Assembly: GCA_030630065.1 (NCBI GenBank)
Contig: DAOVNU010000060.1
Coordinates: forward strand, 1 to 5,547
Direction of reading: 5' to 3'
DNA length: 5,547 nucleotides
DNA from: a bacterium
GTDB taxonomy: Bacteria; Ratteibacteria; UBA8468
Position 1 is the stretch's first letter; each line of letters opens with the position of its first letter. Positions 5,025-5,547 of this stretch are shown piece after piece. The notes beneath the pieces are model-generated. The model ran no database searches. It was given only the letters and a program-made list of their open reading frames with translations, and was not told the origin of the DNA. A program made the position numbers and the translations under genes.

Positions 5025-5547
5025 TTTTTAATTTGCTTAAAAAACTCCTTTACCGCTTTTATGTATTTTCCCTGACTCCTTAAAATAAAGGCAGCCATTT
5101 CTCTTACCGCTCCTTTTCCCCCAGAGCATTTGGTAATATAAATGGCTGCTCTCTTGACCTCGTCCGGAGCATCCGGAACAGTGACCGGGAAACCTACTTT
5201 TTCCAAAACAGGAAGATCGCCTAAATCATCTCCGATATAAACAATTTCTTCGCTTGTAAATTCATATTTCTTAATAAGTTTATTGAGGACATCTGCCTTA
5301 TCAAAAACTCCCTGGTAAAGCTCGCTTACGCACATCTCTTTAGCTCTTTTTTCTGTCATTGAGGAATATTTAGCGGTAATAATTCCTGTTTTAATACCTG
5401 CAAACCCCAGAAGAATCATTCCCGCCCCATCGGTAACGTTGAAAACCTTTAGCTCCATTCCATTATTTCCGTAAATCAATGAGCCGTCGGTAAGAACCCC
5501 ATCCACATCGGTTAAAAACAACTTTATTTTCTTCGCCTTTTTTCTCA
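5021..5547 (-). CDS. kdsC: 3-deoxy-D-manno-octulosonate 8-phosphate phosphatase KdsC (5' end at or beyond the window edge)
   Basis: This is a HAD-family phosphatase without a large cap domain, of the KdsC type, which removes phosphate from KDO-8-P to give KDO for LPS inner core. Motif I is LFLTDVDGVLTDG, with the nucleophile and acid/base Asp pair in DVD. Further family features are ELKVFNVTDGAGM, the LYQGVFDK segment with the conserved Lys, motif IV YIGDDLGDLPVL, and the C-terminal GGKGAVREMAAFIL. A TTG at 5519-5521 could be read as the start, but the frame stays open to the edge and encodes RKKAKKIK before it, as in KdsC homologues. The edge bases complete an NTG codon at 5546-5548, so the true start may be one base outside. 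From that codon the protein would be 175 residues, near the family's usual 170-190. Motif II reads ITAKYSS where most members have TGR. A KDN-9-P phosphatase is an alternative, but the lptC neighbour favours KDO. Confidence 0.9.
   Translation of the reverse strand, partial: RKKAKKIKLFLTDVDGVLTDGSLIYGNNGMELKVFNVTDGAGMILLGFAGIKTGIITAKYSSMTEKRAKEMCVSELYQGVFDKADVLNKLIKKYEFTSEEIVYIGDDLGDLPVLEKVGFPVTVPDAPDEVKRAAIYITKCSGGKGAVREMAAFILRSQGKYIKAVKEFFKQIKK

Overview
The window is one uninterrupted minus-strand gene cluster. Read from the right edge to the left it holds kdsC (5' end cut), an LptC/LptA-like gene, spoIID-like, hpf, ptsN, a mannose-type EIIA (manX-like), ptsH, ptsI, and the first 127 codons of a SIS-domain phosphoglucose/phosphomannose isomerase that runs off the left edge. 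Neighbouring genes overlap by 4-8 bases, or are separated by only 5 and 31 bases, so it reads as a single operon of translationally coupled genes. No intergenic stretch is long enough for a convincing internal promoter or terminator. I see no RNA gene, repeat, mobile element or CRISPR array.

The organism looks like a diderm (LPS-making) bacterium that uses the standard genetic code: TGA is the usual stop codon here. The evidence is a KDO-8-phosphate phosphatase and an LPS-transport protein next to a short-form hibernation factor. The base composition is moderately AT-rich by eye, and Shine-Dalgarno sequences are weak or absent at most starts. The SpoIID family is best known from Firmicutes sporulation but also occurs in non-sporulating diderms. 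An uncultivated diderm lineage of the Omnitrophota/Elusimicrobiota/Aerophobota kind would fit, but this is inference only; the window does not fix the phylum.

Three functional blocks follow one another. The first is envelope biogenesis: KDO synthesis (kdsC), LPS transport across the periplasm (lptC-like) and peptidoglycan cleavage (spoIID-like). The second is ribosome hibernation (hpf). The third is a phosphotransfer chain: EI (ptsI) to HPr (ptsH) to two stand-alone EIIA proteins (ptsN and manX). No EIIB or EIIC sugar permease is present, as in the regulatory nitrogen-type PTS of Proteobacteria. The isomerase at the end joins glucose-6-P, fructose-6-P and mannose-6-P metabolism.

The order resembles the proteobacterial kdsC-lptC-lptA-lptB-rpoN-hpf-ptsN-(rapZ or hprK)-(manX)-ptsH/npr cluster. 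Here lptA, lptB, rpoN and rapZ/hprK are absent, and a spoIID-like gene sits where lptA-lptB-rpoN would be. That substitution and the compact LptC/LptA-like protein are the most notable points. I do not see a wholly undescribed system.
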